Assembly: GCA_025403435.1 (NCBI GenBank)
Contig: CM046332.1
Coordinates: forward strand, 5,033,596-5,097,595
Length of the DNA stretch: 64,000 nucleotides
Reading direction: 5' to 3'
From: Artocarpus heterophyllus
Lineage: Eukaryota > Streptophyta > Magnoliopsida > Rosales > Moraceae
A program made the translations under genes and the position numbers. This document shows positions 10,241-23,760 of the stretch, in pieces (positions within the stretch are counted from its first letter, which is position 1; every line of letters starts with the position of its first letter). The notes beneath the pieces are model-generated. The model was not told where the DNA came from and searched no databases. It saw only the letters and a program-made list of their open reading frames with translations.

Positions 10241-13119
10241 CAGGCTACGACCGAGACCCAAGGTCGAGGACGAAGAGTTCGACCATGTCCGAGAAGGTTA
10301 CGATCGACCAGAGTAGGCCAGGTCCAGGCTACTACGACCAAGTCCAGGACGAAGAGTCCAACCTAGCTACGACCGAGACCCAAGGTCCAGGAGGAAGAGT
10401 CTAACCAGGTCCGAGAAGGTTTCAGCCAATGAGAGAGGCCAGGTCCAGGCTACGGCAGACCAGGCCCAGGACTAAGAGTCCAACCAAGATACGACGAGAC
10501 CCAACATCCAGGACGAAGAGTCCAACCAGGTCCGAGAAGGTTACGGCCTACCAAAGAGGCTAGGTCCGAGCTACTACCGACAAGGTCCAGGATGAAGAGT
10601 CCAATCAGGCTACAAACGAGACCCAAGGTCATGAAGAAAGAGTCCGACCAGGTCCGAGAAGGCTACGGCAGACCAGAGAAGGCCTGGTCTTGGCTATGGC
10701 TGACCAGGTCCAGGACGAAGAGTCTAACCAGGCTTCGATCGAGACCCAAGGTGCAGGACAAAGAGACCGACAAGGTCCGAGAAGGTTACGGTCGACCAGA
10801 GAAGGCCAAGTCCAGGCTACGGCCGACCAAGCCCAGGACAAAGAGTCCAACCAGGCTACGATCGAGACCCAAGGTCCAGGACGAAGAGCCCGACCAGGTA
10901 TGAGAAGGTTACGGTCGACCAGAGTAGGCCAGGTCTAGGCTAAGGCAAACCAGGTCTAGGACGAAGAGTCTAACCAGGCTACGACCGAACCCCAAGGTCT
11001 ATGACGAAGAGTCTTACCAAGTCCGAGAAGGTTACGGCAGACTAGAGAGGCCAGGTCCAGGCTACGGCCGACCAGGTCTAGGGCGAAGAGTCCAACCAGG
11101 CTACGAACGAGACCCAACGTCCAGGAAGAAGAGTCCGACCGGGTCCGAGAAGGTTACGGCCGACCATAGAAGGCCAGGTCTAGCCTACGGCCAACCAGGT
11201 CAAGGATGAAAAGTACAACCAGGCTATGACCGGGGCCCAATGTCTAGGATGAAGAGTCTGACCGGTTTCGATAAGGTTACGGCCGACCAGAGAGGCAAGG
11301 TCCAGGCTACTGCCAACAAGGTCCAGGACAAAGTGTCCAACCAGGCTACGACTGAGACCCAAGGTCTAGGACGAAGAGTCCAACTAGCTTAGAGAAGGTT
11401 ACGGCCAACCAAAGAGGCCAGGTCCAGGGCGAAGAGTCCAACCAGGCTACGACCGAGACCCAAGGCCCAGGACGAAGAGTCCGAGTAGGTCCGAGAAGGT
11501 TACGGCCGGCCAAAGAGGCCAGGTCTAGGCTACGGCCGACCAAAGTGGCTAGGTCCAGGCTATGGAGGTCTAGGACGAAGAGTCCCACCAGGCTACGACT
11601 GAGTCCCAAGGTCCAAGATGAAGAGTCCAACGTGGTCCGAGAAGGTTACGGCAGACCAGAGAAGGCCAGGTCCAGGCTACAGCCGACTAGGTCCATGACG
11701 AAGAGTCCAACCAGGCTACGACCAAGACCCAAGGTCTAGGAGGAGGAGTCCGACCAGGTCCGAGAAGGTTATGGCCAACCAGAGAGGGCAGGTTCAGGCT
11801 TCTGCCGACCAAGTCCAGGACAAAAAGTCCAACCAGGCTACGATCGAGACCCAAGCTTCAGGACGAAGTGTCCGACCAGGTCCGAGAAGGTTACGACCGA
11901 CCAGAGAGGCCAGGCCTAGGCTACTACCGACCAGGTCTACGACAAAGAGTCCAACTAGGTTACGATTGAGAACCAAGGTCCAAGACGAAGAGTCCAACCT
12001 GGTCAGAGAGGGTTACGGCCGACTAGAGAGGCCAAGACCAGGCTACGGCCGACCAAGTGCAGGACGAAGAGCCCAACTAGGCTACAAACGAGACCCAACG
12101 TCCAGGACAAAGAGTTCGACCAGGTCTGAGAAGGTTACGACCGACCAAAGAAGGCCAGGTCCAGGCTATGGCTGACTAGGTCAAGGACGAAGAGTCTAAC
12201 CAGGCTACAATCGAGATCAAAGGTCAAGGACGAAGAGTCTGATCAAGCCTGAGAAGGTTACGGCCGACCAGAGAGGCCAGGACCAGGCTACCGTCGACCT
12301 GGTCTAGGACGAAGAGAACAACCAGGCTACGACCGAGTCCCATGGTCTAGGACGAAGAGTCCGACCAGGTCCGAGAAGGTTACAGCCGACCAGAGAGGCC
12401 AGGTCTAGGCTACAGTCGACCAGGTCCAGAACGAAGAGTCCAACTAGGCTATGATCGAGACCCAAGGTACAGGACGAAGAGTCCGACCACGTCCAAGACG
12501 CTTACGGCCGATGAAAGAGTCTAGGTCCAGGCCACGGCCGACCAGGTCCAGGATGAAGAGTACAACAAGGCTACGACCGAGACCCAAGGTCAAGGACGAA
12601 GAGTCTGACCAGGTACGAGAAGGTTACGGCTGACCAGAGAGGCCAGGTCCAGGATGAAGAGTCCAACCAAGCAACGACCGTGGCCCAAGGTCCAGGACGA
12701 AGAGTCCGACCAGGTCTGAGAAGGTTACAGCCAACCAAGGAGTCCAGGTCTAGGCTACGGCTGACCAGGTCCAGGATGAAGAGTCCAACCAGGCTGCGAA
12801 CGAGACCCAAGGTCTAGGACGAAGAGTCAGACCAGGTCCGAGAAGGTTACGGCCGACCAGAGAGGCCAGGTCCAGGATGAAGAGTACAACAAGGCTATGA
12901 CCGAGACCCATGGTCCAGGAAGAAGAGTCCGACCAGGTACGAGAAGGTTACGGCTGACCAGAGAGGCCAGGTCCAGGGCGAAGAGTCCAACCAGGCCAAG
13001 CTACGGCCGACCAAAGCGGCCAGGTCTAGGCTACATCTGACAAGGTCCAGGATGAAGAGTGAAACAAGGCTACGAACAAGACCCAACGTCAAGGATGAAG
13101 TGTCTGACCAGGTCTGAGA

Positions 13120-13830
13120 AGGTTATGGCCGACAAGAGAGGCCAAGTCCAGGCTACTGCTGACCAGGTCTAGGGCAAAGAGTCTAACTAGGCTACGACTG
13201 AGACCCAAGGTCCAAGACGAAGAGTCCGACCAGGTTCGAGAAGGTTACTGCAGACTAGAGAGGCCAGGTCTAGGCTACGGCCGACCAGGTCTGGGGGGAA
13301 GAGTCCAACCAGGCTACGACCGAGACCCAAGGTGTAGGTTGAAGAGTCCAACCAGGTCGGAGAAGGTTACGGCCGACCAAAGAAGGCCAGGTCTAGGCTA
13401 CAGCCGACAAGGTCATGGATGAAGAGTCCAACCAGGCTACGACCAAGACCCAAGGTCTAGGAGGAAGAGTCCGGGTTGGTCCAAGAAGGTTACGGCTGAC
13501 CAGAGAGGCCAGGTCGAGGCTACTATCGAGCAGGTCCTGGAAAAAGTGTCCAACCAGGCAATGACTATGACCCAAGGTCTAGGACGAAGAGTCTGACCAG
13601 GACTGAGAATGTTATGGCCGACAAGAGAGGCCAAGTCCAGGCTACTGCTGACCAGGTCTAGGGCAAAGAGTCTAACTAGGCTACGACTGAGACCCAAGGT
13701 CCAAGACGAAGAGTCCGACCAGGTTCGAGAAGGTTACCGCAGACTAGAGAGGCCAGGTCTAGGCTGCGACCGACCAGGTCTGGGGGGAAGAGTCCAACCA
13801 GGCTACGACCGAGACCCTAGGTGTAGGTCG
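13120..13830. repeat. 489-bp higher-order repeat (four monomers), two copies
   Basis: Sequence from about 13120 recurs about 489 bp later, including TGCTGACCAGGTCTAGGGCA and the rare GGTCTGGGGGGAAGAG. The CAGACTAGAG marker is at 13251 and 13740. Agreement between the copies is far closer than between neighbouring monomers. Confidence 0.8.
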
Positions 13831-16800
13831 AAGAAGGTTACGGCCGACCAAAGAAGGCCAGGTCTAGGCTACAGCCAACAAGGTCAAGGATGAAGAGTCC
13901 AACCAGGCTACAACCAAGACCCAAGGTCTAGGAGGAAGAGTCCAGGTAGGTCCAAGAAGGTTACGGCTAACTAGAGAGGCTAGGTCGAGGCTACTATCGA
14001 GTAGGTCCAAGACAAAGAGTCCAACCAGGCAACGACTGAGACCCAAGGTCTAGGAGGAAGAGTCCGACCAGGTCCGAGAAGGTTACGGCCGACAAGAGAG
14101 GCTAGGTCCAGGCTACGGCTGGCCAGGTCCAAGACGAAGAGTCCAACCAGGCAACGACTGAGACCCAAGGTCTAGGACGAAGAGTCCAACCAGGTTCGAG
14201 AAGGTTACGGCCGACCAGAGAGGCCACGACCAGGCTACCATCGACCTAGTCTAGGACAAAGAATCCAACCAGGCTACGACCGAGTCCCAAGGTCTAGGAC
14301 GAAGAGTCCAACCAGGTCCGAGAAGGTTACGTCCGACCAGAGAAGGCAAGGTCCAGGCTACGGCCAACCAGGTCCAAGACGAAGAGTCCAACCAGGCTAC
14401 AAATGAGATCCAAGGTCTAGGACGAAGAGTCCAATTAGGTCTGAGAAGGTTACTGCCGACGGGAGAGGCCAAGTCCAGGCTACTGCCGACTAGGTTCAGG
14501 ACAAAGAGTCCAACCAGGCTACGATCGAGACCCAAGGTCCAGGACAAAGAGTCCGACCAGGTTTGAGAAGGTTACGGCCGACTAGAGAGGCTAGGTCCAG
14601 GCTACGGCCGACCAGGTCTAGGACGAAGAGTCCAACCAGGCTACAATCGAGACCCAACATCTAGGACGAAGTGTCCGACCAGGTCCGAGAAGGTTACGGC
14701 TGACCAGAGAGGCTAGGTCCAGCCTACTACCGACTAGGTTTAGGACAAAGTGTCCAACTAGGCTACGACTGAGACCCAATGTCCAAGACGAAGAGCTCCT
14801 CCAGGTCTGAGAAGGTTACGGCCGACTAGAGAGGCTAGGTCCAGGCTACTGCCGACTAGGTTCAGGACAAAGAGTCCAACCAGGCTACGACCGAGACACA
14901 AGGTCCAGGACGAAGAGTCCGACCAGGTTTGAGAAGGTTACGGCTGACCAGAGAGGCTAGGTCCAGGCTACGGCCGACCAGGTCTAGGACGAAGAGTCCA
15001 ACCAGGCTACGATCGAGACCCAACATCAAGGACGAAGTGTCCGACCAGGTCCGAGAAGGTTACGGCTGACCAGAGAGGCTAGGTCCAGCCTACTACTGAC
15101 TAGGTTTAGGACAAAGTGTCCAACTAGGCTACGACTGAGACCCAATGTCCAAGACGAAGAGCTCCTCCAGGTCTGAGAAGGTTACCACAGACTAGAGAGG
15201 CCAGGTCTAGGCTACGGCCGACCAGGTCTAGGGGGAAGAGTCCAACCAGGCTACGACCGAGACCCAAGGTGTAGGTTGAAGAGTCCAACCAGGTCGGAGA
15301 AGGTTACGGCCGACCAAAGAAGGCCAGGTCTAGGCTACAGCCGACAAGGTCATGGATGAAGAGTCCAACCAGGCTACGACCAAGACCCAAGGTCTAGGAG
15401 GAAGAGTCCGGGTTGGTCCAAGAAGGTTACGGCTGACCAGAGAGGCCAGGTCGAGGCTACTATCGAGCAGGTCCTGGAAAAAGTGTCCAACCAGGCAATG
15501 ACTATGACCCAAGGTCTAGGACGAAGAGTCTGACCAGGACTGAGAATGTTATGGCCGACAAGAGAGGCCAAGTCCAGGCTACTGCTGACCAGGTCTAGGG
15601 CAAAGAGTCTAACTAGGCTACGACTGAGACCCAAGGTCCAAGACGAAGAGTTCGACCAGGTTCGAGAAGGTTACCGCAGACTAGAGAGGCCAGGTCTAGG
15701 CTGCGACCGACCAGGTCTGGGGGGAAGAGTCCAACAAGGCTACGACCGAGACCCTAGGTGTAGGTCGAAGAAGGTTACGGCCGACCAAAGAAGGCCAGGT
15801 CTAGGCTACAGCCAACAAGGTCAAGGATGAAGAGTCCAACCAGGCTACAACCAAGACCCAAGGTCTAGGAGGAAGAGTCCAGGTAGGTCCAAGAAGGTTA
15901 CGGCTAACTAGAGAGGCTAGGTCGAGGCTACTATCGAGTAGGTCCTAGACAAAGAGTCCAACCAGGCAATGACTGAGACCCAAGGTCCAGGATGAAGAGT
16001 CCGACCAGGTCCGAGAAGGTTACGGCCGACTAGAGAGGCTAGGTCCAGGCTACGGCTGGCCAGGTCCAAGATGAAGAGTCCAACCAGGCAACGACTGAGA
16101 CCTAAGGTCTAGGACGAAGAGTCCAACCAGGTTCGAGAAGGTTACGGCCGACCAGAGAGGCCACGACCAGGCTACCATCGACCTAGTCTAGGACAAAGAA
16201 TCCAACCAGGCTACGACCGAGTCCCAAGGTCTAGGACGAAGAGTCCAACCAGGTCCGAGAAGGTTACGTCCGACCAGAGAAGGCAAGGTCCAGGCTACAG
16301 CCAACCAGGTCCCGGACGAAGAGTCCGACCAGGCTACGAATGAGAGCGAAGGTCTAGGACGAAGAGTCCAATTAGGTCTGAGAAGGTTACTGCCGACGGG
16401 AGAGGCCAAGTCCAGGCTACTGCCGACTAGGTTCAGGACAAAGAGTCCAACCAGGCTACGATCGAGACCCAAGGTCCAGGACAAAGAGTCCGACCAGGTT
16501 TGAGAAGGTTACGGCCGACTAGAGAGGCTAGGTCCAGGCTACGGCCGACCAGGTCTAGGACGAAGAGTCCAACCAGGCTACAATCGAGACCCAACATCTA
16601 GGACGAAGTGTCCGACCAGGTCCGAGAAGGTTACGGCTGACCAGAGAGGCTAGGTCCAGCCTACTACCGACTAGGTTTAGGACAAAGTGTCCAACTAGGC
16701 TACGACTGAGACCCAATGTCCACGACGAAGAGCTCCTCCAGGTCTGAGAAGGTTACGGCCGACTAGAGAGGCTAGGTCCAGGCTACTGCCGACTAGGTTC

Positions 16801-17120
16801 AGGACAAAGAGTCCAACCAGGCTACGACCGAGACACAAGGTCCAGGACGAAGAGTCCGACCAGGTTTGAGAAGGTTACGGCTGACCAGAGAGGCTAGGTC
16901 CAGGCTACGGCCGACCAGGTCTAGGACGAAGAGTCCAACCAGGCTACGATCGAGACCCAACATCAAGGACGAAGTGTCCGACCAGGTCCGAGAAGGTTAC
17001 GGCTGACCAGAGAGGCTAGGTCCAGCCTACTACTGACTAGGTTTAGGACAAAGTGTCCAACTAGGCTACGACTGAGACCCAATGTCCAAGACGAAGAGCT
17101 CCTCCAGGTCTGAGAAGGTT
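13250..17120. repeat. 1937-bp higher-order tandem duplication
   Basis: Two adjacent near-identical copies, about 13250-15186 and 15187-17120. Markers CAGACTAGAG (13251, 15188) and GAGCTCCTCC (14795/16732 and 15161/17098, counted at the GCTC) are each exactly 1937 bp apart. Long stretches match with only scattered substitutions. The unit contains the 489-bp and 366-bp repeats described separately, so it was copied after them. Confidence 0.9.
14470..15181. repeat. 366-bp higher-order repeat (trimer), two copies
   Basis: The rare marker GAGCTCCTCCAGG recurs 366 bp apart (14795 and 15161), exactly three 122-bp monomers, with near-identical sequence between. The pair is copied again at about 16407-17118 by the 1937-bp duplication. 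Confidence 0.87.
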
Positions 17121-17139
17121 ACGGCCGACTAGAGAGGCC

Positions 17140-17440
17140 AGGTCCAGGCTACGGCCGACCAGGTCTAGGGTGAAGAGTCCAACCAGGCTACAAACGAGAC
17201 ACAAGGTCCAGGAAGAAGAGTCCAACCGGGTCCGAGAAGGTTACGGCCGACCATAGAAGGCCAGGTCCAGCCTACGGCCAACCAGGTCAAGGATGAAAAG
17301 TACAACCAGGCTATGACCGGGGCCCAATGTCTAGGATGAAGAGTCTAACCGGGTTCGATAAGGTTACGGCCGACCAGAGAGGCAAGGTCCAGGCTACTGC
17401 CAACAAGGGCCAGGACAAAGTGTCCAACCAGGCTACGACT
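17140..17440. repeat. Satellite segment duplicated from about 11050-11360
   Basis: Both segments share the unusual words GATGAAAAGTACAACCAGG and GACCGGGGCCCAATGTC, with an offset of about 6087 bp. It is a dispersed, not adjacent, copy within block I. Confidence 0.8.
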
Positions 17441-17699
17441 GAGACCTAAGGTCCAGAACGAAGAGTCCGACCAGCTCTGAGAAGGTTACAACAGACCAAA
17501 GAGGCTAGGTCTAGGGCGAAGAATCCAACCAGGCTATGATCGAGACCCAAGGCCCAGGATGAAGAGTCTGACTAGGTCCGAGAATGTTGGTCCGGGCTAC
17601 AACCTACCAGGTCTAGGGCGAAGAGTCCAACCAGGCTATGGCCGAGACCCAACGTCCAAGACAAAGAGGCTGACTAGGTCCGAGATGGTTAGGACCGAC

Positions 17700-20600
17700 T
17701 AGAGTGGCCAGGTCCAAGCTACGGCTTTGCAGGTCCAAGACGAAGAGTCCAACATGGTAATGATTGAGACCCAAGGTCCAAGACGAAGAGTCCGACCAGG
17801 TCCGAGAAGGTTATGGTCAACTAGAGAGGCCAGGTCCAGGCTACTGCCGACCAGGTCGAGGACAAAGAGTCAAACCAAGCTACGACCGAGACCCAGGGTC
17901 CAGGACAAAGAGTCCGACCAGGTTCGAGAAGGTTACGGCCGACGAGAGTAGGCCAGGTCCAGGACGAAGAGTCCAACCAAGCTACGACCGAGACCCAAGG
18001 TCCAGGATGACGAGTTTGACCAAGTCTGAGAAGGTTATGACCGACCAGAGAAGGCCAGGTCCAGGCTACGGCAGACCAAGTCCAGGACGAAGAGTCCAAC
18101 CAGGCTACGACCGAGACCCAAGGTCCAGGACGATGAGATCAACCGTGTCCAAGAAGGTTATGGCCGACCAGGGTAGGCTAGGTCTAGGCTACGGCTGACC
18201 AGGTCCTAGACGAAGAGTCCAACCAGGCTACGACCGAGACCCAAGGTCCACGATGACGAGTCTGGCCAGGTCTAAGAAGGTTACGGCCGACCAGAGAAGG
18301 CCAGGTCCAGGCTACGGCCGACCAGGTACAGGATGAAGAGTCCAACAAGGCTACAACCGAGACCCAAGGTCCAAGACAAAGAGTTTGACCAGGTCCCAGA
18401 AGGTTACGGCCGACCAGAGAGGCCAGGTCCAGGACGAAGAGTCCAACCAGGCTATGATCGACACCCAAGGTCCAGGATGAAGAGTCGAACCAGGTTCGAG
18501 AAGGTTACGGCCAACTAGAGAAGTCCAGGTCCAGGCTTCGACCGGCCAGGTCCAAGACAAAGAGTCCAACCAGGCTACAAATGAGGCCCAAGGTCCAGGA
18601 CAAAGAGTTCGACTAGGGCCGAGAAGGTTACGACCGACTAGAGTAGGCTAGGTCCAGGCTACGTCGACCAGGTCAAGGACGAAGAGTCCAACCAGGCTAC
18701 GACCAAGACCCAAGGTCCCGAACGAAGAGTCTGACCAGGTCCGAGAAGGTTAAGGCCGAGCAGAAAGGCCAGGTCCAGGCTACGGCCGACCCAGTCTAGG
18801 CCGAAGAGTCAAACCAGGCTACGACCGAGACCCAACGTCCAAGACGAAGAGGCTGACTAGGTCTGAGATGGTTATGACCGACTAGAGTGGCCAGCTCCAA
18901 GCTACAGCTTTGCAGGTCCAAGACGAAGAGTCCAACAAAGCAACGACTGAGACCCAAGGTCCAAGACGAAGAGTCTGACCAGGTCCGAGAAGGTTACGGT
19001 CGACTAGGGAGGCCAGGTCCAGGCTATTGCTGACCAGGTCGAGGACAAAGAGTCGAACCAAGCTACGACCGACCAAAGTAGGCCTGGTCCGAGAAGGTTA
19101 CGACCGACCAAAGTAGGCCTGGTCCAGGACGAAGAGTCCAACCAGGCTACGACCTAGACCCAAGGTCCTGGACAAAGAGTTTGACCTGGTCTAAGAAGGT
19201 TACGGCCGTCCAGAGTTGGCCAGGTCCAGGCTACGCCGACTAGGTCCAAGACGAAGAGTTCAACCAGGCTACAAACGAGACCCAAGGTCTAGGAGGATGA
19301 GTCCGACCAGGTCCGAGAAGGTTACGGCCGACCAGAGAATGCCAGGTCCAGGCTACGGCTGACCAGGTCTAGGATGAAGAGTCCAACCAGGCTATGATCG
19401 GGACCCAAGGTGCAGGACATAGAGTCTAACTCGGTCTGAGAAGGTTACGGCCGACCAGAGAGGCCAGGTCCAGGCTACGGCCGACCAGGTCTAGGGCGAA
19501 GAGTCCAACCAGGCTACGACTAAGACCCAACGTCCAAGACGAAGAGGCCGACTAGGTCCAAGATGGTTATGATCGACTAGAGTGGCCAACTCCAAGCTAC
19601 TACTTTGCAGGTCCAAGATGAAGAGTCCAACAAAGTAACGACTGAGACCCATGGTCCAAGACGAAGAGTCCGACCAGGTCTGAGAAGGTTACGATCGACT
19701 AGAGATGCCAGGTCCAGGCTACTGCCGACCAGGTCGAGGACAAAGAGTCAAGCCAAGCTACGACCGATACCCAAGGTCCAGGACGAAGAGTCTGACCAGG
19801 TCCGAGAAGGTTACGACCGACCAAAGTAGGCCTGGTCCAGGACGAAGAGTCCAACTAGGCTACGACCGAGACCCAAGGTCTAGGAAAAAGAGTTCGACCT
19901 GGTCTAAGAAGGTTACGGCCGTCTAGAGTTGGCCAGGTCCAAGCTACGCCGACTAGGTCCAAGACGAAGAGTTCAACCAGGCTACGAACGGGACCCAAGG
20001 TCCAGGAGGATGAGTCCGACTAGGTCCGAAAAGTTTACGACCGACCAGAGAATGCCAGGTCCAGGCTACGTCTGACCAGGTCCAGGACGAAGAGTCCAAC
20101 TAGGCTACGATCGGGACCCAAGGTGCAGGACGAAAGTCTGACTCGGTCCGAGAAGGTTACGGCCGACCATAGAGGCCAGGTCCAGGCTACAGCCAACCAG
20201 GTCTAGGGCAAAGAGTCCAACCAAGCTACGACCGAGACCGGACGTCCAAGACGAAGAGGCCGACAAGGTCTGAGATGGTTACGACTAACTAGACTGGCCA
20301 GCTCCAAGCTACAGTTTTGCAGGTCCAAGACAAAGAGTCTGACCAGGTCTGAGAAGGTTACGGTCGACTAGAGAGGCCAGGTCCAGGCTACTGTCGACTA
20401 GGTCGAGGACAAAGAGTTGAACCAAGCTACGACCGAGACCCAATATCCAGGACGAAGAGTCCGACCAGGTCCAAGAAGGTTACGACCGACCAAAGTAGGC
20501 CTGGTCCAGGATGAAGAGTCCAACCAGGCTACGACCGAGACCCAAGGTCCAGGACAAAGAGTTTGACCAGGTCTGAGAAGGTTACGGCCGACCAGAGTTG
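17700..20600. repeat. ~0.7-kb higher-order repeat marked by CTTTGCAGG
   Basis: The rare variant AGCTAC...TTTGCAGGTCCAAG appears with its TTT at 17726, 18909, 19604 and 20316, giving steps of 1183, 695 and 712 bp. Shared flanks include AGAGTGGCCA before it and AAAGTAGGCCTGGTCC after it. The copies are diverged and unequal in length. Confidence 0.75.
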
Positions 20601-22679
20601 GCCAGGTCTAGGCTACGCCGACTAGGTCCAAGACGAAGAGTTCAACTAGGCTACGAACGAGACCCAAGGTCCAGGAGGATGAGTCTGACCAGGTCCGAGA
20701 AGGTTACGGCCGACCAGAGAAGGCCAGGTCCAGGAGGAAGAGTCCAACCAGGCTACGATTGGGACCCAAGGTGCCGGACGAAGAGTTTGACTTGGTCTGA
20801 GAAGGTTACGGCTGACTAGAGTGGGCCAAGTCCAGGCTATGGCTGACCAAGTCTAGGACGAAGAGTCCAACCAAGCTACGACCGAGACCCAAGGTCCAGG
20901 ACGAAGAGATCGACTAGGTCCGAGGAAGTTACGGTCAACCAGAGTAGGCCAGGTCAGGCTACGGCTAACCAGGTCTAGGACAAAGAGTCCAACCAGGCTA
21001 CGACCGAGACCCAAGGTCCACGACGGCGAGTCTGACCAGGTCCGAGAAGGTTACGGTCGACCAGAGAAGGCCATGTCTAGGCTACGGCCTTCCAGGTCCA
21101 GGATGAAAAGTCCAACCAGGCTACGACCGAGACCCATGGTCCAGGACGAGGAGTTCAACCAGGTTTGAAAAGGTTACGGCCGACCAGAGTAGGCCAGGTC
21201 TAGGCTACGGCAGTCCAGGTCCAGGACAAAGAGTCCAACCAGGCTACGAACTAGACCCAAGGTCCACGACGATGAGTCCGACCAGCTCCGAGAAGGTTAC
21301 GGCCGACCAGAGGGGCCAGGTCCAAGTAACGGCCGACCAGAGAGGTCGGGTCCAGGATGAAGAGTCCAACCTGGCTACGACCGAGACCCAAGGCCTAGGA
21401 CGAAGAGTCTGACCAGGTCCGAGAAGGTTACGGTCGACTGGAGGGACTAGGTCCAGGCTACTGGCATCCAGGTCCAGAAAAAAGAGTCCAACCAGGCTAC
21501 GACTGAGACCCAAGGTCCAGGATGAAGAGTCCGACCAGGTCCGAGAAGGTTACGGCCGGCCAGAGAGGCTAGGTCCAGGATACAGCCAGCCAGGCCCAGG
21601 ACGAAGAGGCCAACTAGGCTACGATCGAGACCCAAGGTCCAAGATGAAGAGTCCAACCAGGTCGAAGAATGTTACGGTCGACCAGAGAAGGCCAGTTCCA
21701 GGCTACGACCGGCCAGGTCTGAGATGAAGAGTCCAGCCAGGCTACGACTGAGACCTAAGGTCTAGGGAGAAGAGTCCGACTAGGTCTGAGAAGGTTACGG
21801 CCAACCAGAAAAGGCCAGGTCTAGGATGAAGAGTCCAACCAGGCTTTGACCGAGACCCAAGGTCCAGGACGAAGATTCTGACTAGGTCTGAGAAGGTTAC
21901 AGCCGACCAGAGAAGGCTAGGTCCATGACAAAGAGTCCAACCAGGCTACGATCGAGACCCAAGGTCCAGAATGAAGAGTCCAACCAGGTCTGAGAAGGTT
22001 ACCGCCGACCAGAGATGGCCAGGTCCAGGCTACGACTGGCCAGGTCGAAGACGAAGAGTCCAACCAGGCTACAACCAGGACCTAAGGTCCAGGACGAAGA
22101 GTCCAACCAGGTCCGAGAAGGTTACGGCCGACCAGAGAAGGCCAGGTCCAGGACGAAGAGCCCAACCAGGCTATGACCGAGACCCAAGGTCAAGGACCAA
22201 GAGTTTGACCAGGTCCGAGAAGGTTACGGCCGACCAGAGAGACCAGGCCTAGGACGAAGAGTCCGACTAGGCTACAACAAAGACCCAAGGTCCAAGAGAA
22301 CGAGTCCGACCTGGTACGAGAAGGTTACGATCGACCAGGCCTCCGACAAAGAGTCCAACTAGGCTACGACTGAGACCGAAGGTCTAAGACAAAGTGTCTG
22401 ACCAGGTCCGAGAAGGTTACGGCCCACCAAAGAGGCCAGGTCTAGGCTACAGCCGTCCAAGTCTAGGAGGAAGAGTCCAACTAGGCTACGTCCGAGACCC
22501 AAGGTCCGGGACGAAGAGCCTAACTAGGTCCAAGAAGGTTATGGCCTACTAGAGAAGGCCAGGTCCAGGCTACAACCGACCAGAGAGGCCATGTCCAGGC
22601 AACGACCAACCAGGTCCTAGGAGAAGAGTCCAACCAAGCAACGACCAAGACTCAACGTCTAGGATGAAGAGTCCAACCA

Positions 22680-23760
22680 GGTCTGCGAAGGTTACGGTCG
22701 ACCAGAGTAGGCCAGGTACAGGCTACGGTAGACCAGGTCCCAGACGAAGTGTCCAACCAGGCTATAACGAGGCCTAATGTCCAAGACGAAGAGTCCGACC
22801 AGGTCCGAGAAGGTTATGGCCTACCAAAGAGGCTAGGTCCAGGCTACTGCCGGCAAGGTCCAAGACGAAGAGTCCAACCAGGCTACGAAAGAGACCCAAG
22901 CTCAGGGACGAAGAGTCCGACTAGGTCCGGGAAGGTTACGTCTGACCAAAGAAGGCCAGGTCCAGGCTACGGCTAACCAGGTCCAGGATGAAGAGTCCAA
23001 CCAGGCTACGATCGAGACCCAAGGTGCAGGACGAAGAGTCTGACAAGGTCTGAGAAGGTTATAGCCGACCAAAGAAGTCCAGGTCCAGGCTATGACCAGC
23101 CAGGTCCAAGACGAAGAGTCTAACCAGGCTACGACCGAGACCTAAGGTGTAGGATGAAGAGTCTGACCAAGTCCGAGAAGGTCACGGCCGACCAGAGAAG
23201 GCCAAGTCCAAACTACGGCCGAGCAGGTTCGGGACAAAGAGCCCAACCACGCTACGACTGAGACCCAAGGTCTAGGACGAAGAGTCCGACTAGGTCTGAG
23301 AAGGTTACGGCTGACCAGAGTAGGCCAGGTCCAGGCTACGGTAGACCGGGTCTAGGACGAAGTGTCCAACCAGGCTACGACGAGGCCCAACATCTAGGAC
23401 GAAGACTCCGCCTAGGTCCGAGAAGGTTACGGTCGGCCAAAGAGGCTAGGTCCAGGCTACTGCCGACAAGGTCCAGGACGAAGAGTCCAACCAGGCTACG
23501 AAAGAGACCCGAGGTCGAGGACGTCGAGTCTGACTTGGTTCGAGAAGGTTACGTCCGACCAAAGAAGGCCAGGTCCAGGCTACGGCTAACCAGGTCCAGG
23601 ATGAAGAGTCCAACCAGGCTACGATCGAGACCCAAGGTGCAGGACAAAGAGTCTAACAAGGTCCGAGAAGGTTATAGCTGACCAAAGAAGGCCAGGTCTA
23701 GGCAACGACCAGCCAAGACCAAGACGAAGAGTCTAACCAGGCTACGACCGAGACCTAAGG
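22680..23760. repeat. 613-bp higher-order repeat
   Basis: The block containing GACCAGAGTAGGCCAGG, ACGAAGTGTCCAACCAGGC and CCTAAGGTGTAGG occurs twice; the last marker is at 23144 and 23757. It is about five monomers long. This step leads into the 2282-bp series. Confidence 0.7.
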
